A stretch of DNA of 64,000 nucleotides, from contig NC_088322.1 in NCBI RefSeq assembly GCF_910592395.1, positions 1,054,001 through 1,118,000 on the forward strand. Direction: 5' to 3'. The DNA is from Lineus longissimus. Taxonomy: Eukaryota > Nemertea > Pilidiophora > Heteronemertea > Lineidae. Of the stretch, positions 11,678 to 23,065 are shown piece by piece. The stretch's first letter is position 1, and each line of letters begins with the position of its first letter. Position numbers and translations under genes: made by a program. A model generated the notes under the pieces. It saw only the letters and a list, made by a program, of their open reading frames with translations. It ran no database searches and was not told where the DNA came from.

Positions 11678-12130
11678 GTGGATTCTGATTCTCCTCTTCG
11701 AGGTCAAGTAGTTCGTAATCTCTTTGATGATATTACGAATGGGAAAGTGCAACTTGAGGGGTTGCAATCATCACAACTTGGGCAGGATGTCCAACTCCAG
11801 CAGTTTCTGGAGTCGAACATCCTCACCAAGGCTGAGGAGCGTTCATCACTTACAACTAACAAGTTGCAAGAGGTGAACGAACCTCATACATCTCAAGTTG
11901 CATCGACATCCTCCACATATGTCAGGTCTGATCCTACTAAGCGGAAGATTGACCTCAATGGGGGGAATTCAAAGAAGCGACAGAGGAGGCAGGACAGCGA
12001 CCCTGTCTTTAAAGTGCTTTTGATCAATCCCAATGAAAGGAGACCTCCTCATGCAATTGATGTTCTACCGGGTGGTAATGTTGGAAATGGTGTACCCCAG
12101 AAAGACAATCCCGACCTCCGGGCAATTTGA
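11678..12130 (+). pseudogene. Low-complexity coding segment, possibly upstream part of the polymerase-like protein
   Basis: This is an open frame of 150 codons. Coding-like reading extends upstream in the same frame to about 11610, with a TGA near 11651. It contains a Gln/Leu-rich stretch followed by a basic patch (KRKIDLNGGNSKKRQRR), which looks like a nuclear localisation signal, and then VFKVLLINPNERRPPHAID. The frame breaks at about 12120, and similar text continues in another frame (QFEVARILW, about 12125-12160). I infer it is continuous with the two segments that follow. The function is not recognised. Confidence 0.4.
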
Positions 12131-12222
12131 AGTGGCACGTATTCTGTGGTACACCCTTTCCATGATACCAAGATGGTGACGCCTTTTTTAGGGCTTCGTC
12201 AAAAGACGACCAAAAAAACGTA

Positions 12223-12397
12223 GCCAATACTCAGATTGGTGGTCACCAGGTCATCAACCAAAATGGCCCTTCTTCTTTTTCTTCTTCTTCTCCTTCCGAT
12301 GATGATGATGATGATGATGATGATGACGATGAAAATGTTGACGAGTCGGACAATGAGATACATGGGCAAGCACATAACCATTTCGCTCAAGGACATT
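12223..12397 (+). pseudogene. Ser-run / poly-Asp acidic segment
   Basis: Read in the frame starting at 12223, this gives a Ser-rich run, then about eleven Asp encoded by a GAT repeat (12298-12327), then an acidic stretch, ending at TAA 12395-12397. The other frame through the same bases gives long Leu and Met runs and is not plausible protein. The GAT and TTC runs are microsatellite-like and prone to slippage, which may explain the frame changes on either side. Confidence 0.35.
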
Positions 12398-12418
12398 AAA
12401 ATAAGAAAATATGGCACG

Positions 12419-12904
12419 ATGGGTCAAGATTTGAAAATCAAAGTAACTGGAATGGAGCGAGGTACCTCTTTCAATGATATCTTATTTTACATATCAAATG
12501 TTTTCGGATAACTTTTGAATCGTCTCCTTCAGGATGTGCAGCCCCAAGACAGAGTCCGACTTGTCATATGTGGTCAAGGACTTAGACATATCAGTATTCC
12601 ATTCATTTCACCAGATCAACTCACAGTCGAAAAGATCATGAGTGAAATCGAGAGAGTTACTCAATCAAATGACTCCTGGCTTTTCGAGGGTGAGTTCTTC
12701 GTTAATTTTATACACGCCCCTCTTCCCATTGGCGGTTTGTATGCAAGAGGGATTGCCTCTCTTCATCAAAAAGTCCGCGAAAAGTCATGCTTCATCGAAA
12801 TTCAAAACAAAGATGACGAATTATGTTTAGCCAGAGCCATCATCGTTAGTAAAACGCGAAGGTCGGTTAATAGATCGGGTCGTCAATGCCTATTGTTGGA
12901 GTAA
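12419..12904 (+). pseudogene. Fragment resembling N-terminal region of DNA polymerase B-type mobile-element proteins
   Basis: One frame runs from ATG 12419 to the stop at 12904, with a single in-frame TAA at 12509-12511. The segment carries QDRVRLVI, then LTVEKIMSEIERVTQSND, then a VNFIHAPLP stretch, then IEIQNKDDELCLARAIIV. From memory of the family, this order matches the region ahead of the polymerase domain in large metazoan proteins with a DNA_pol_B_2 domain, found in Polinton/Maverick-like and related elements. The exonuclease and polymerase palm motifs are not present here: the reading stops soon after the RAIIV motif. It is therefore a truncated remnant. Assignment rests on motif recall and needs a profile search. 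Confidence 0.5.
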
Positions 12905-15675
12905 AATAGACATAATCGCTATTGTCAGAGTAAGAATAACTATATTCGTGTACAACCGCGTGTTAATTGGTTTAATACAGGTGCGTGACCTGTGTATGAA
13001 ACTTTGTACATTTGAAGATATACATGAACAAAAAATAACCTGAAGATTTCATTAAAATTCATCCAGAAATAAAGAGTATAGAGGAGAACATGTCAAAATC
13101 AATGCACATCGTCAATATACACGAATATATTAAAATATCGTAATTATGGTTACTGAAATGAGAAAATCTGCTTGGTTACCTTTGCAGATTTTTAAAGAAA
13201 AACCAAAATATTGAAGAATTTGCGGTTTGTGGTTAATGTTTTCGCACAGCGGCCCACAAGGACAGTGACATTTATTTCTGAAAAAAAGCATCACTGAGGT
13301 CGTCATTCTGGATGCACACCGATTAACAATTATAGGCAGGTTTTGCAAGCTTACGTTTTACGTTTACGATTACGATTTTAATTACGACATCCTGATGCAA
13401 GATGTAGTGTCGACAGAGTACTTGACGCAATGACCTCGTCGACTAACGTGATGCTTCCCATACGGCTGAAAATCTTTTTCATCTATCACTCAGGTTTGAC
13501 CACCGCTAAATTGCATATGCAGCATGTATTCTTCTACAATTTATAAGACCATATAGGTAATATACTCATATCAGAGTGTCTAAAATTCACATTGAATCTA
13601 TTAATCACAAGTTACAAGGCTGGGCTTTGAGCAAATCATAAATTCAATTATGCATAGCAAGCGATTAACACGCAAAAGAATCCCGCAGAGTTGCTTAGAA
13701 AACGTAATCGTCAACGGAAAACGTTCGCTTGAGAAACCCACATCTTAGTCAAAGTCCTTTTCGTAAACACTAATTAAATCAACTTCGTGGCTGGATTCTA
13801 CCACGTGGTCGAACGCTGAGGGCGGGTAACGAGTTTTAGAAGTTTTCTCCAATTCTAAATTTGTTTTTCGTACAACCAATCCCTTAAGGCAAATAGGATT
13901 GGCATATAAGTTTCATTCGAATGTAAAGCGTGATTCTCTAGCGAAAGCAAGTGCGATGAAATTTAGATACGTACCACCGGTTAATAGAAGGAAGAACCAG
14001 ATTACCACACTTGACATAATGTCTGTTTTTAGATTTCATGCATGTATTTCGACTTCCTCCACTGCTTGATTCCGTGTACGCTCGATTTGGTCAAACAATT
14101 CTTCAGATATTTTTGCCAAATTACTGATAAAACGTTATTGTACGCCTGTTTCCTAGTCGCTTCTTCGGCAGCTTTTGTTGCGGAAACAGTGGCCTTCTTA
14201 ATGTTAAAAATGCACAGAGATATAAAGCAACCTAATTGCGAGTGCTACGTCAGACGACCTCTAGATTACCATCATACGACCGAATTTGACTATTACAATG
14301 CACACTGTAGTATTGTGAGATGCTATCGGACGGATATGAGGTTCTATCAAACAGATAGCTATGATGCTTAATCTAAAATCCAAAGCAATCGACACGTTTT
14401 GCTCTTACATCCTATGAATGTCTTTCTATTTAGATTATATACAATCACACTATCATACTGATTTCATTTGGTCCCACAGTATGTAAATATCATAAGTGGA
14501 CCTCTCTGCAAAATGTATAGGTGACTGAAAACAGACCAATTGACCTACATGAAATTCAAGCTTGAGAATGCTTGAAAAATTTGGAAACATTTTTGAAGTA
14601 GTTCCCAGCATTTTTGTGCACCTCCTTATTGAATGTTCAAAATGAGTATACTGGCATATACCGGGTTTCTCAGAAAAAAAAGTCTACTATTAGATGTTTG
14701 ATATTCCAATGATGATTCCATACAGTAGAATCGCGTATATCCCGCCGTCAAAGCAAACGCCATTCCGAAATGTTCTGAGTCCAGCGAAGTTGTAAATTTT
14801 TACTCTAACAATAGCGGGTTCGAGACGGGGCATCAGTCATCCTTTGACTGGGGTTACACACGTAACTTGATCATTGGTCTAACAATGCCCTCACAATAGT
14901 AGCAAATAGTAACAAAATTAATATCAGTATGTTCAAAGTATGTTCAGGCTTCAGAATTTTGGCCTTTGTTTTGTCCAAACTCATAACAGCTGCACGGTTA
15001 TCAGACAACGGCAACAATTAAGGTACTAAACTTCAGTTAAAGATATATGGGATTCATGGATGGGGTGGACCTATTTTGAGATTCCTGTGCAGCAGTAATT
15101 GAATTTTAGGGAGATGATTTAGGCCCTGTATGGCCATATGCTTAGATATTTTAGAATGATTTGGTGTTATAACTTAGTTGTATGAGTTTTGGAACATATG
15201 TTCCAATTTTGTCAACTTAATTGGACCTTTGTTTTAAATTATGTAAACACTACCATCGACCCCTCTGCTGTCATGTTGCACTAGCTAACTTCGCTTAACC
15301 AACATTGATACCTGGATATTTGTATAAAATCTTTGGAACGGGCTGGGCAAACATAATGGTTGCCAGCACGACTTGGCATGTGTGGTAGCTCAACCTTCAA
15401 ATTTCTAGTCTAAGGGACAATGCTTACAAAACTCAGTCTGAGAGGTGGCCATATCCTCTTGGGAAAGCCCATTTGCAGAATGCTAGAACAACTTAGCATG
15501 AGGGTAGTCTAACCCTTCCCTTGCAATGCATCAGTGGCTATATGATGGAGGCTCTTGTAACTATAGGCCTCACGAGTCAGCCTGTTGGGCCTACTATCAT
15601 GCCTGGCCCAAAACATCCGTAGGATTAGGAATTTTTAGCGAATTTAACATAAAATTCATTTTATCTTTCATTCAG
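12905..15675. other. Mostly gene-free stretch
   Basis: No recognisable exon was found except a 109-codon open frame at 14042-14371. Upstream (N-terminal) exons of the CDK5RAP3 copy were looked for here, including the expected conserved tryptophan-containing motif, and were not found. A TACAGTAGAAT patch near 14724 faintly resembles the pogo-like MITE ends seen further on. Confidence 0.4.
14042..14371 (+). CDS. Hypothetical 109-aa ORF with one membrane segment
   Basis: The frame from ATG 14042 to the stop at 14371 encodes a protein with a hydrophobic stretch, TLLYACFLVASSAAFVAE (about residues 31-48), followed by a Cys/Tyr-rich tail (CECY, CSIVRCYRTDMRFY). This could be a small membrane or anchored protein. 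No family is recognised, no flanking exons are evident, and chance cannot be excluded. Confidence 0.2.
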   Translation: MYFDFLHCLIPCTLDLVKQFFRYFCQITDKTLLYACFLVASSAAFVAETVAFLMLKMHRDIKQPNCECYVRRPLDYHHTTEFDYYNAHCSIVRCYRTDMRFYQTDSYDA

Positions 15676-17948
15676 ACATCAACTACTTTCATTGTCTGAG
15701 AATCGTTAATCTGCTCAAGGAGACGGATGCGGGAAGTAAAAACAGGTTTGGGAGAAATTCATTGCAGCGCATGAAGGTGGGTATAGTTGGTGATGTTCAA
15801 CAAGTGGTATGATAAAGTGCCCTGCAGAAAAGTGATTTCGTCATTGCGACCGGTGATCATGAATGCATGCGACAAAAAGCATATTTGCCGTGGTCATCGC
15901 AACCTGCGACAAGAATTGGTGATCGCTGGGACCTGCGACAACATCAAACACAGGAATTACTGGTTGTACCTATATTGTTCATTGTAGCGATAACTGTTGC
16001 AGGTCACAGATATAAAGATGACCTGTTTGCACCATGGTCTGGCCAACATTTAGCATATTCTGTTCCTTGGAGAAAAAGTGATTGACCCTGGAACAGTCCT
16101 GGCAAACGCTCACCTCTAGCTACAGAAGAGTTTTGGTGGCAGCAGTTGCTCCGGCCTTCCATCCTCCATCAATCGTCTCAGCATCTTTTGGCTGGGCTCT
16201 CCCAGTTCCATCTTGGTTGCGAAGTGTCTTGCCTCTCTTACAGATGGGTGTCCTGATAACAGATGTCAAGTTCTATATCCAATAGGACCTCTCTATTGAG
16301 ACACCTTTGGCCCTGAGAGTCGCTAACCTTTCAAAGTGAGGAGTACTGTCACCGAAGTCCAAATGATAATGATCAATTTGGATTGAAATCAGCGTCTTAA
16401 AATAGAGGTGTCTATTGAATGGTGATCTGTTATGTGTCTGGTACAATATATCCAGAAATATTTGCTGCAATTTTGTTTGCGCTTTTGTGAAATGAGAACT
16501 TTTTCATACTTTTTATTCACCATTTTGAGAACCTAGTAACAGTACTACCTTCACAATCAGATTTTCTTGTTCATGGCCGTGTAGTTTCTAGATTATCTTT
16601 AAACATGAACAAATGGCTCAAAAAACGCTCACAACTATTTATGGGTTTGCAGTATATGCGCATGTCTGGGAAATAATGTTCAAAGTAATTTCCACGTAGA
16701 GTTTGTGTCTTTGTTGTTTAAGGATTGGTGTGAGATTCTCAAACTACATGAAAAGGATGGCGTTTATTTAGGTTAGTCGATTGTGAAATAAAGTTGACGA
16801 TTGGGTAGGGAATTTATACCAATCAAATTCACCCTTCCAGTCTAACTTTGCATAAGGATTGACCATAGGGCACCACCATTTTGGCCAGAACTTGAAATCC
16901 TAAAGCAATTAGAACACTTTCAACACGCAGTGAATGCCAGTTTCAAGGGATGGAAGTCTGTTCATTGTTTTCCACAGAACAGACTCACACCCTTCAAATT
17001 GGTATTCACTTCATTTAAAGGCGTTCTAATTATTTTAGGATTTCAAGTTCTAGCCAAAATAGTGGCGCCTATGGTCGTTCCTTAACATGTGCCACCGCGG
17101 TTAGGTGCCAATTGGATTTATTATCCAAGCGACTCTGTCTTCATCCAGAGGTTGAGTCCACGCAGGCTACTCATGTTTTTCACTTGGTGTCATCTTTTGC
17201 CTGCCCTGGCAGAGATATCAGATACAAGGAACATCGGTTTTACATCTCATTCAAAAGACTGTGATGAGCCAGGAATTATAGTTTCTTGAAAGCCTTGTGG
17301 TTCATCGAGAAATACAGTCCCGGGTTGTTCTTATCAGGATCGAAGGAAGGCTTGATGCAGGGTAGCCAGCACTGATGACCTTCAGGCTATGACACTCCTT
17401 GACTATACGAGGAAGAGGGCTTTCAGTAAACTCTGAAAAAAATTTTTCAGCTGAAGTCGCGCAAATCTTGATGAGGAATGTTAATTATGAGGTAACTGCA
17501 CTGAAGAAACAGATCGTGAAATGTAAACAGATTCAGAAGGATATGGTGAAGAAGGAGTCTGAGTACAGGAGCGGGGAGGCCGAGTATCTTGATAAATATA
17601 ATGCAGCGTGTCGATAGAATGGAGATCAGGGTATCAGGGTAAGATACATTGAGCATTGCCACCCGAGTGGTTAATCTCAGTGACAAATTTTCTGCAAATT
17701 TTCATTGGGTAAGAGTTTTGCTTTCAGGGACAATCGCAAGCAATAGTGTTAAACGGAGAAATATAGCCTCAGAAGTAAAAGTAGGGCTGATTTGTGTTTC
17801 TCATTTTTCAGGGCAATAAGATATAATCAGAGCTGTTATCGTTAGTGAAACATCTTCCTGCCGAGTTTGATAGAATAACAACAGCTACCAGGGACCTCAA
17901 AGAACCAGTCAACTTGTATGAATGTTCATCGAGTTCACATTAAAAAAG
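15676..17948 (+). pseudogene. CDK5RAP3: CDK5RAP3 exons (UFMylation E3 cofactor), broken partial copy
   Basis: Four exons fit CDK5RAP3 in order: 15676-15776 (INYFHCLRIVNLLKETD through FGRNSLQRMK), 16723-16771 (DWCEILKLHEKDGVYL), 17451 to about 17632 (AEVAQILMRNVNYEV, then KKQIVKCKQIQKDM), and 17812-17948 (SELLSLVKHLPAEFDR, then RDLKEP). Intron phases 0 and 1 agree at the first two junctions. CDK5RAP3 (about 500 aa in vertebrates) works with UFL1 and DDRGK1 in attaching UFM1 at the endoplasmic reticulum. These exons cover roughly residues 85-220. Lesions are a TAG after NAACR (17616), a one-base shift just after it, a TAA in exon four (about 17822), and a shift near its end. N- and C-terminal exons were not found. 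Retained introns mean it is not a processed copy: a decayed duplicate is most likely. Confidence 0.8.
16853..17084. mobile_element. Foldback MITE in a CDK5RAP3 intron
   Basis: The two halves of this ~232-bp segment are imperfect reverse complements over nearly their whole length. The left half starts TAAGGATTGACCATAGG and the right half ends CCTATGGTCGTTCCTTA. Matching blocks such as AGAACTTGAAATCCTAAA recur in inverted form. It lies wholly inside the intron between 16771 and 17451. Full-length foldback structure without coding sequence fits a MITE. The superfamily is not determined, because no clear target-site duplication was seen. Confidence 0.75.
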
Positions 17949-18615
17949 GTGAGTACTGGTTTGGCTGACATATTGTACAGCCCGTTATTGTCGGAGACTG
18001 ATATTGCATATGACGTATTATTGGCTGCCAAATCCCCCTAATTAGAAGAGCTAAGTCTCCTTATCTAATATCATGACCATTTCCTGATCATTGTAAGCTA
18101 AGTCTTGGAGATACTTACCTTGGAACATTCCAGCTTCTTCTGATCCTTGCTGCTCAAAGTTGCTGTTCTGAAATTTTGCTGATCGGATATAATAACATAC
18201 TACAAGACTAGTTACCTGCATCACTTGTGACCCATGAAACCATGAGAGGCTGACAAGATGAATCTGTGTACAGCACCTGACATATTTAGCCCTTTTGCTA
18301 CTAACTACCTGATTTCACCTGCTGTATTTATGTCAGAATATTCCTGTAGAAATCAAGCTTTATATTTCATACAGCGCTGTATTGAAAATCCGTCGTTGTA
18401 TGATTGACAGTTGTGGGCAAAAGTAAGTAGTAAAGAGCCTGAACGGCAACTTGGACCCCCTGCAGAAATCTGCTTCCATATTTTGTCCCATTCAAAGCAG
18501 TTATACTAATAGTAGCGACACAAAACACTGCTTCAACCAAAAGGAGGCTGTTTATATTTTACATTGAAAACATTACTAAGTTGTAACCAAGGTGTTTTAG
18601 AATATGCCTGTCCAA
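17949..18615. other. Gene-free stretch
   Basis: Nothing recognisable was found. Further CDK5RAP3 exons were sought here and not found. The minisatellite begins at its right edge. Confidence 0.45.
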
Positions 18616-19316
18616 TACAGCTAACATACAGACTGTTACCAGTCCAGGATGAGGTGAATTCTGAAACATTTCTTTTAAATTCCAATATGCTAACATACAG
18701 ACTGTTTTCAGTCCAGGATGAGGTGAATTCTGAAACATTTCTTTTAAATTCCAATATGCCAACATACAGACTGTTATCAGTCCAGGATGAGGTTGAATTC
18801 TGAAACATTTCTTTTAAATTCCAATATGCTAACATACAGACTGTTATCAGTCCAGGATGATGTGAATTCTGAAACATTTCTTTTAAATTCATTCCAATAT
18901 GCCAACATACAGACTGTTACCAGTCCAGGATGAGGTGAATTCTGAAACATTTCTTTTAAATTTCAATATGCAAACATACAGACTGTTACCAGTCCAGGAT
19001 GATGTGAATTCTGAAACATTTCTTTTAAATTTCAATATGCAAACATACAGACTGTTACCAGTCCAGGATGAGGTGAATTCTGAAACATTTCTTTTAAATT
19101 TCAATATGCAAACATACAGACTGTTACCAGTCCAGGATGAGGTGAATTCTGAAAAATTTCTTTTAAATTCCAATATGCTAACATACAGATTGTTACCAGT
19201 CCAGGATGAGGTGAATTCTGAAACATTTCTGATGCAAACATACAGACTGTTACCAGTCCAGGATGAGGTGGATTCTGAAACATTTCTTTTAACTTCCAAT
19301 ATGCTAACATGCAGAC
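18616..19316. repeat. ~69-bp minisatellite, about 10 copies
   Basis: Each unit reads AACATACAGACTGTTACCAG, then a GTCCAGGATGAGGTGAATTC block, then TGAAACATTTCTTTTAAATT and CCAATATGC. Copies begin near 18622, 18692, 18762, 18831, 18904, 18973, 19042, 19111, 19180 and 19238; one copy is shortened. The period is a multiple of three, so open frames on both strands are a by-product. The last unit is cut after CAGACTG by the LTR of element A. The same repeat occurs inverted at 31510-31760. Confidence 0.9.
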
Positions 19317-20095
19317 TGTGGGAGCCGGGGTCAAATTGTAAATGTTGTAAATGAAACGGTTTACTGAAATCAAGAAGTAGACATCAGTACAAACAGTAGC
19401 ACAAAAATATGCAAAGAAAACACAATCAAACGCAATCACGACAATGAAAATAGGCAATACACTACAGTATAAATGAAGTGACAGAATCAGCTGGAGCCCA
19501 ATGCTCAATAGAATAAGACAGAGACAGTATACTATAATATAAATAAGTGTAGGCCCAAGTAAAACTGCACTCAAGTCAAACCAAAGATAAGATTCTTCAA
19601 AACATTCAATAACGGCAATCATAAAACCAACCAAGCATGACACAACTCAAAACAGGAGGACATAATGGTATTACATGTTAAATGATCAATAAAGACAAAC
19701 ACATAATGATGAAATAATACTATATAGTACATATTGCACACCCTATGCATGGGGAAAATAACCAGCACATGTGGATCTCCACAGCATGGACTGAAAAATG
19801 GTCTCAAAGACAACAAAAATGTTTACTCACAAGACAAATTAGACTCCCTAGCTCGTCCCTGAATCCCACTTTACGATTACAATGAAAATGAACACAAATA
19901 GTAACATCCAAGATACAGATGCGGACAGATAAAAACACTGAAACCAAGATAACTGGTCTTGGTCCCAGACCTCCATTGGCAAGAAAGGAAAAGGAACCCC
20001 CAAATGACCTATGCAAATTAGAGGTCAACATGTATAAATAAAACTTTTGAACAAATATTTAGGCGGGAAAGTTTAAACACAAAATGGCCTTCACA
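19317..20095 (-). mobile_element. 3' LTR of BEL/Pao element A (779 bp)
   Basis: Read on the minus strand the segment begins TGTGAAGGCC and ends GGCTCCCACA, with the TG...CA termini of an LTR. Immediately before its start, on the element strand, is a purine-rich GGGGCCGGGCG, a good polypurine tract for plus-strand priming. Its outer edge meets the minisatellite at CAGACTG (CAGTCTG on the element strand). A short LTR-like copy with the same two ends lies at 31761-31856. Confidence 0.7.
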
Positions 20096-20498
20096 CGCCC
20101 GGCCCCTAATTGACCAAGTTAACAACGACTCAATTACAAAACCAAATATCAAATAGAAGGCCAGCATAACTCGCTTTCAAATAGATCAAAATACACAAAT
20201 GAAACACACTAAACTAGACCAGTTCTAAACTTTGAACTTAGTTCCTATCCTAAGAATGAATGTCTACTCGACATCGTGTCAAAAACCAAACTTTCCAGGA
20301 TTTGGCACTGAAAATTTGTGACACAAGATATATTTAGTCCAATACTGTCCATTGGCAAATATATTGAATAAATTGCAATGTAAAAATGTTAGATAAACAC
20401 CGGATTATAACAAACACACAAACTAGAATAATTAGAATAATTGAGATTGTCCTCGGTACACACACTGGCACACAGTTCATGTGACTATGACAAACAGT
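20096..20498 (-). other. 3' untranslated region of BEL/Pao element A
   Basis: This is non-coding sequence between the stop codon of the pol reading frame and the LTR, on the element strand. It ends with the polypurine-like GGGGCCGGGCG next to the LTR. No separate env-like reading frame is visible. Confidence 0.5.
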
Positions 20499-23064
20499 TT
20501 AGTCTTGCTGAGGTTCATCCATTTCTAGTAACAGACACAGTTTGTGGACAGGTCTATCCAGTACAGTTCCAGTTGCTGTTCGCAACCTTACACGTCTGAC
20601 AAAACCCCTTTTGTCAGGAAAAGTCTCAACAATCTTGGCCATTGGCCAAGCACCTCGCGGGGAACTCTGATCCACAATCAAACAAATGTCTCCAGGAACC
20701 ACGTTCCTCCTGGGAGTGAGCCATTTCTGCCTTGTTTGGAGAAGGGGAAGGTATTCCTGGATCCATCTCTTCCAAAACAAGTCAGCCAGAAATTGGACCT
20801 GTCTCCATCTACGCCTTGTGTACAGGTCATTCTTATCAAATGTTCCAACAGGCAAGTACGGTTGTGACTTCAACAATAACAGATGATTTGGAGTAAGAAC
20901 TTCCAAATCACTAGGGTCACTTGATGCTCTAGTGAGTGGTCGGTCATTAACCACTGCCTCAACTTCACAAAGCAAAGTACGCAGTCCCTCGTCACTCACA
21001 GATTGTTCCTTCAAAATAACCTTCAACTTCCGTTTCACAGTTTGAACCTGGCGCTCCCAAATGCCTCCTTGGTGAGGAGCATAGGGAGTATTGAACTCCC
21101 GCACAATGCCTTGCTTCGCCAGCATTTGCTGGATCCTACTCTGGTCAATACTGCGAAATGCTAACTTTAGTTCCTTTTCAGAAGCAACAAAGTTAGTGCC
21201 ATTATCCGAGCGCAGCTTTACAACTTGACCTCTACGGGCAATGAATCTTCGAATCGCATTGATACAAGAGTCCGTGTCTAAACTGTCTGCCAATTCAAGG
21301 TGTACAGCTCTGACAGTCAAACATGTGAACAACACACCATAGCGCTTTACCGTACTACGACCTCTTTTGACCTCGATTGGACCAAAGTAATCAACTCCTG
21401 TCCGAGAGAATGGCGGTTCTGGCAAGTCTGCCATTTTCTGTTCAATCACCTTTGATCGATGTCTCCTGCAAGTAACACAGTCTGAAATCACCTTTCTGGC
21501 AGCTGAATTGGCATTAGTAATCCAAAATCTCTGCCTGAGTTTCGCTATCATATGATTTCTACCACTATGCAGTAAGTTTCTATGGATGTCCTGGAGTATC
21601 AGCTGAGAAACATGACAGTTTTTAGGCAAAATCACTGGATGTTTTGCTTTCCTTGGCATAGCTGAATTACTCAACCGACCTCCAACTCTGACCAGACTAT
21701 CCTCTAGGAATGGATCAAGTTGGTACAATGTACTGGCTCTTTTCACAACATTTCCTGATCCTTCCTCAAGACATTTGATTTCCTCACAAAATGTCTCGCG
21801 TTGAGAGAAAACCAGAATGGCTTTCTCAGCTTTTCTCAAGTCGTCAACAGTCAGCGGACTGCAAGTCACATCATGCCTCTGAACATCTAAGTTCTGTTTA
21901 CGAACTCTGCTGCGGCGCAGAAGCTCTCCACGCACCCTAAGTATCAGCGCTACGCCTCTCTTCAGCCCACTCCAAGATGAGTAGTGATTTATCAGCTTTC
22001 TTACAGTTTCAGACGCACTATCCTCTATGTCAACTGAAATAACTGCACCAACTGCAGCACACTTGATCTCAAGATCATCCACGTTGTTTGCTCCAACAAG
22101 GTTGGCTATGACGCTGGGGTAAGTCGGCCATTCCTCCATAGGTTTCCACAGAAACTCTAGACCATTGGACCAAGAACTACAGTTCAAGAAAGCGTCTGCC
22201 CACAGGCCTCTCGAAGCATGATCTGCTGGGTTACATTTTGTGTCAATGTAACACCACTGGGAAGCATCAGATCCATCATGGATGATTTTTAGTCGATTGG
22301 CAACAAATGTTTTGAACCTGGTACCCTTGTTCCTAATGTACTTGATGACAGCGGTACTGTCAGTGAAGAAGATTGACTTGTCGAGGGTTAAGTCTAACTC
22401 CTTTCTGAGCATTCTATCAACACGAACAGCTACAGTGGCTGCTGTCAATTCCATTCTTGGAATTGAGATATGTTTGAGCAGTGCAACACGAGATTTGCTA
22501 AGTAGCAAGCAGCAGTGGATCCTTCCATCGCCATTCACCAGTCTGAGGTAAGACACTACCCCATATCCAGCTTCACTACTGTCACTGAAGTGCACCAACT
22601 GGGAAGAAACCACATTGTTAAAGTCCTTCGGTTTGACACACCTGTCTGTCTTGAAGTTTGAAACCTTAGGTAAATCTGACAACCATCTCTGCCACTTAGC
22701 CATATGCTCCTCAGGGATATCATCGTCCCAATCTATTCCAAGGCGGCATAAGTCCTGCAGGATCAACTTAGCTTTCAGAATGAACGGTGAAAGAAAGCCG
22801 ATCGGATCATACACTGAGCTTGTCACAGATAAGATACCACGGCGCGTTGGCGGCTTATCTTTGTCTATCGTCTTAAAGCCAAACTTGTCTGACTCTGGAT
22901 CCCATTGGACCCCTAGTGCCCTCTCAAGGGGTAAATTGTCCTTATCCAAATCGATGTCCTTCATGCCTTTGGCCCTGTCTTTAGCTGGAACTGACTCAAC
23001 TACATGTCTACTATTACTAGTCCATTGTGTGAGTCTGTTCAGTTGTTGGTCAAATAAGACCTGA
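20499..23064 (-). mobile_element. BEL/Pao element A: 3' half of pol (A17, RNase H, integrase)
   Basis: One uninterrupted frame of 821 codons from ATG 22964 to 20499 extends open upstream to about 23064, where homology stops. In order it holds the Pao A17-type region (ALGVQWDPESD, then YDPIGFLSPFILKAK), an RNase H-like part (HFSDSSEAGYG, FFTDSTAVIKYI), an H2C2 integrase knuckle ending CVTCRRHR, and the integrase core. The core carries all three acidic positions (GVDYFGP, LRSDNGTNF, GGIWERQVQ). A C-terminal DUF5641-like tail follows (GDICLIVD). Gag, protease and the RT catalytic core are absent, so the element is 5'-truncated. The intact 2.4-kb frame implies recent insertion. It runs head-to-head with element B, which belongs to a clearly different lineage. 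Confidence 0.9.
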
Positions 23065-23065
23065 G

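Noticed and set aside
12236-12511. Plus-strand ORF with Leu and Met runs
   Set aside because: It reads TTC/CTT and ATG runs of a microsatellite out of frame. The alternative frame gives Ser and Asp runs followed by acidic sequence, which is far more protein-like.
13900-15600. Missing N-terminal CDK5RAP3 exons
   Set aside because: Weak resemblance near 14530 (PIDLHEIQ) ended in a stop and lacked the conserved tryptophan motif, so it was not accepted.
15787-16285. Short plus-strand ORFs between CDK5RAP3 exons
   Set aside because: They lie in the intron 15777-16722, have no family resemblance and overlap each other in different frames.
18533-19354. Repetitive ORFs on both strands of the 69-bp minisatellite
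   Set aside because: The period is a multiple of three and the unit lacks stops in those frames, so the ORFs are by-products of the repeat.
22282-23064. Plus-strand ORFs over element A
   Set aside because: They are antisense shadows of the intact minus-strand pol frame.
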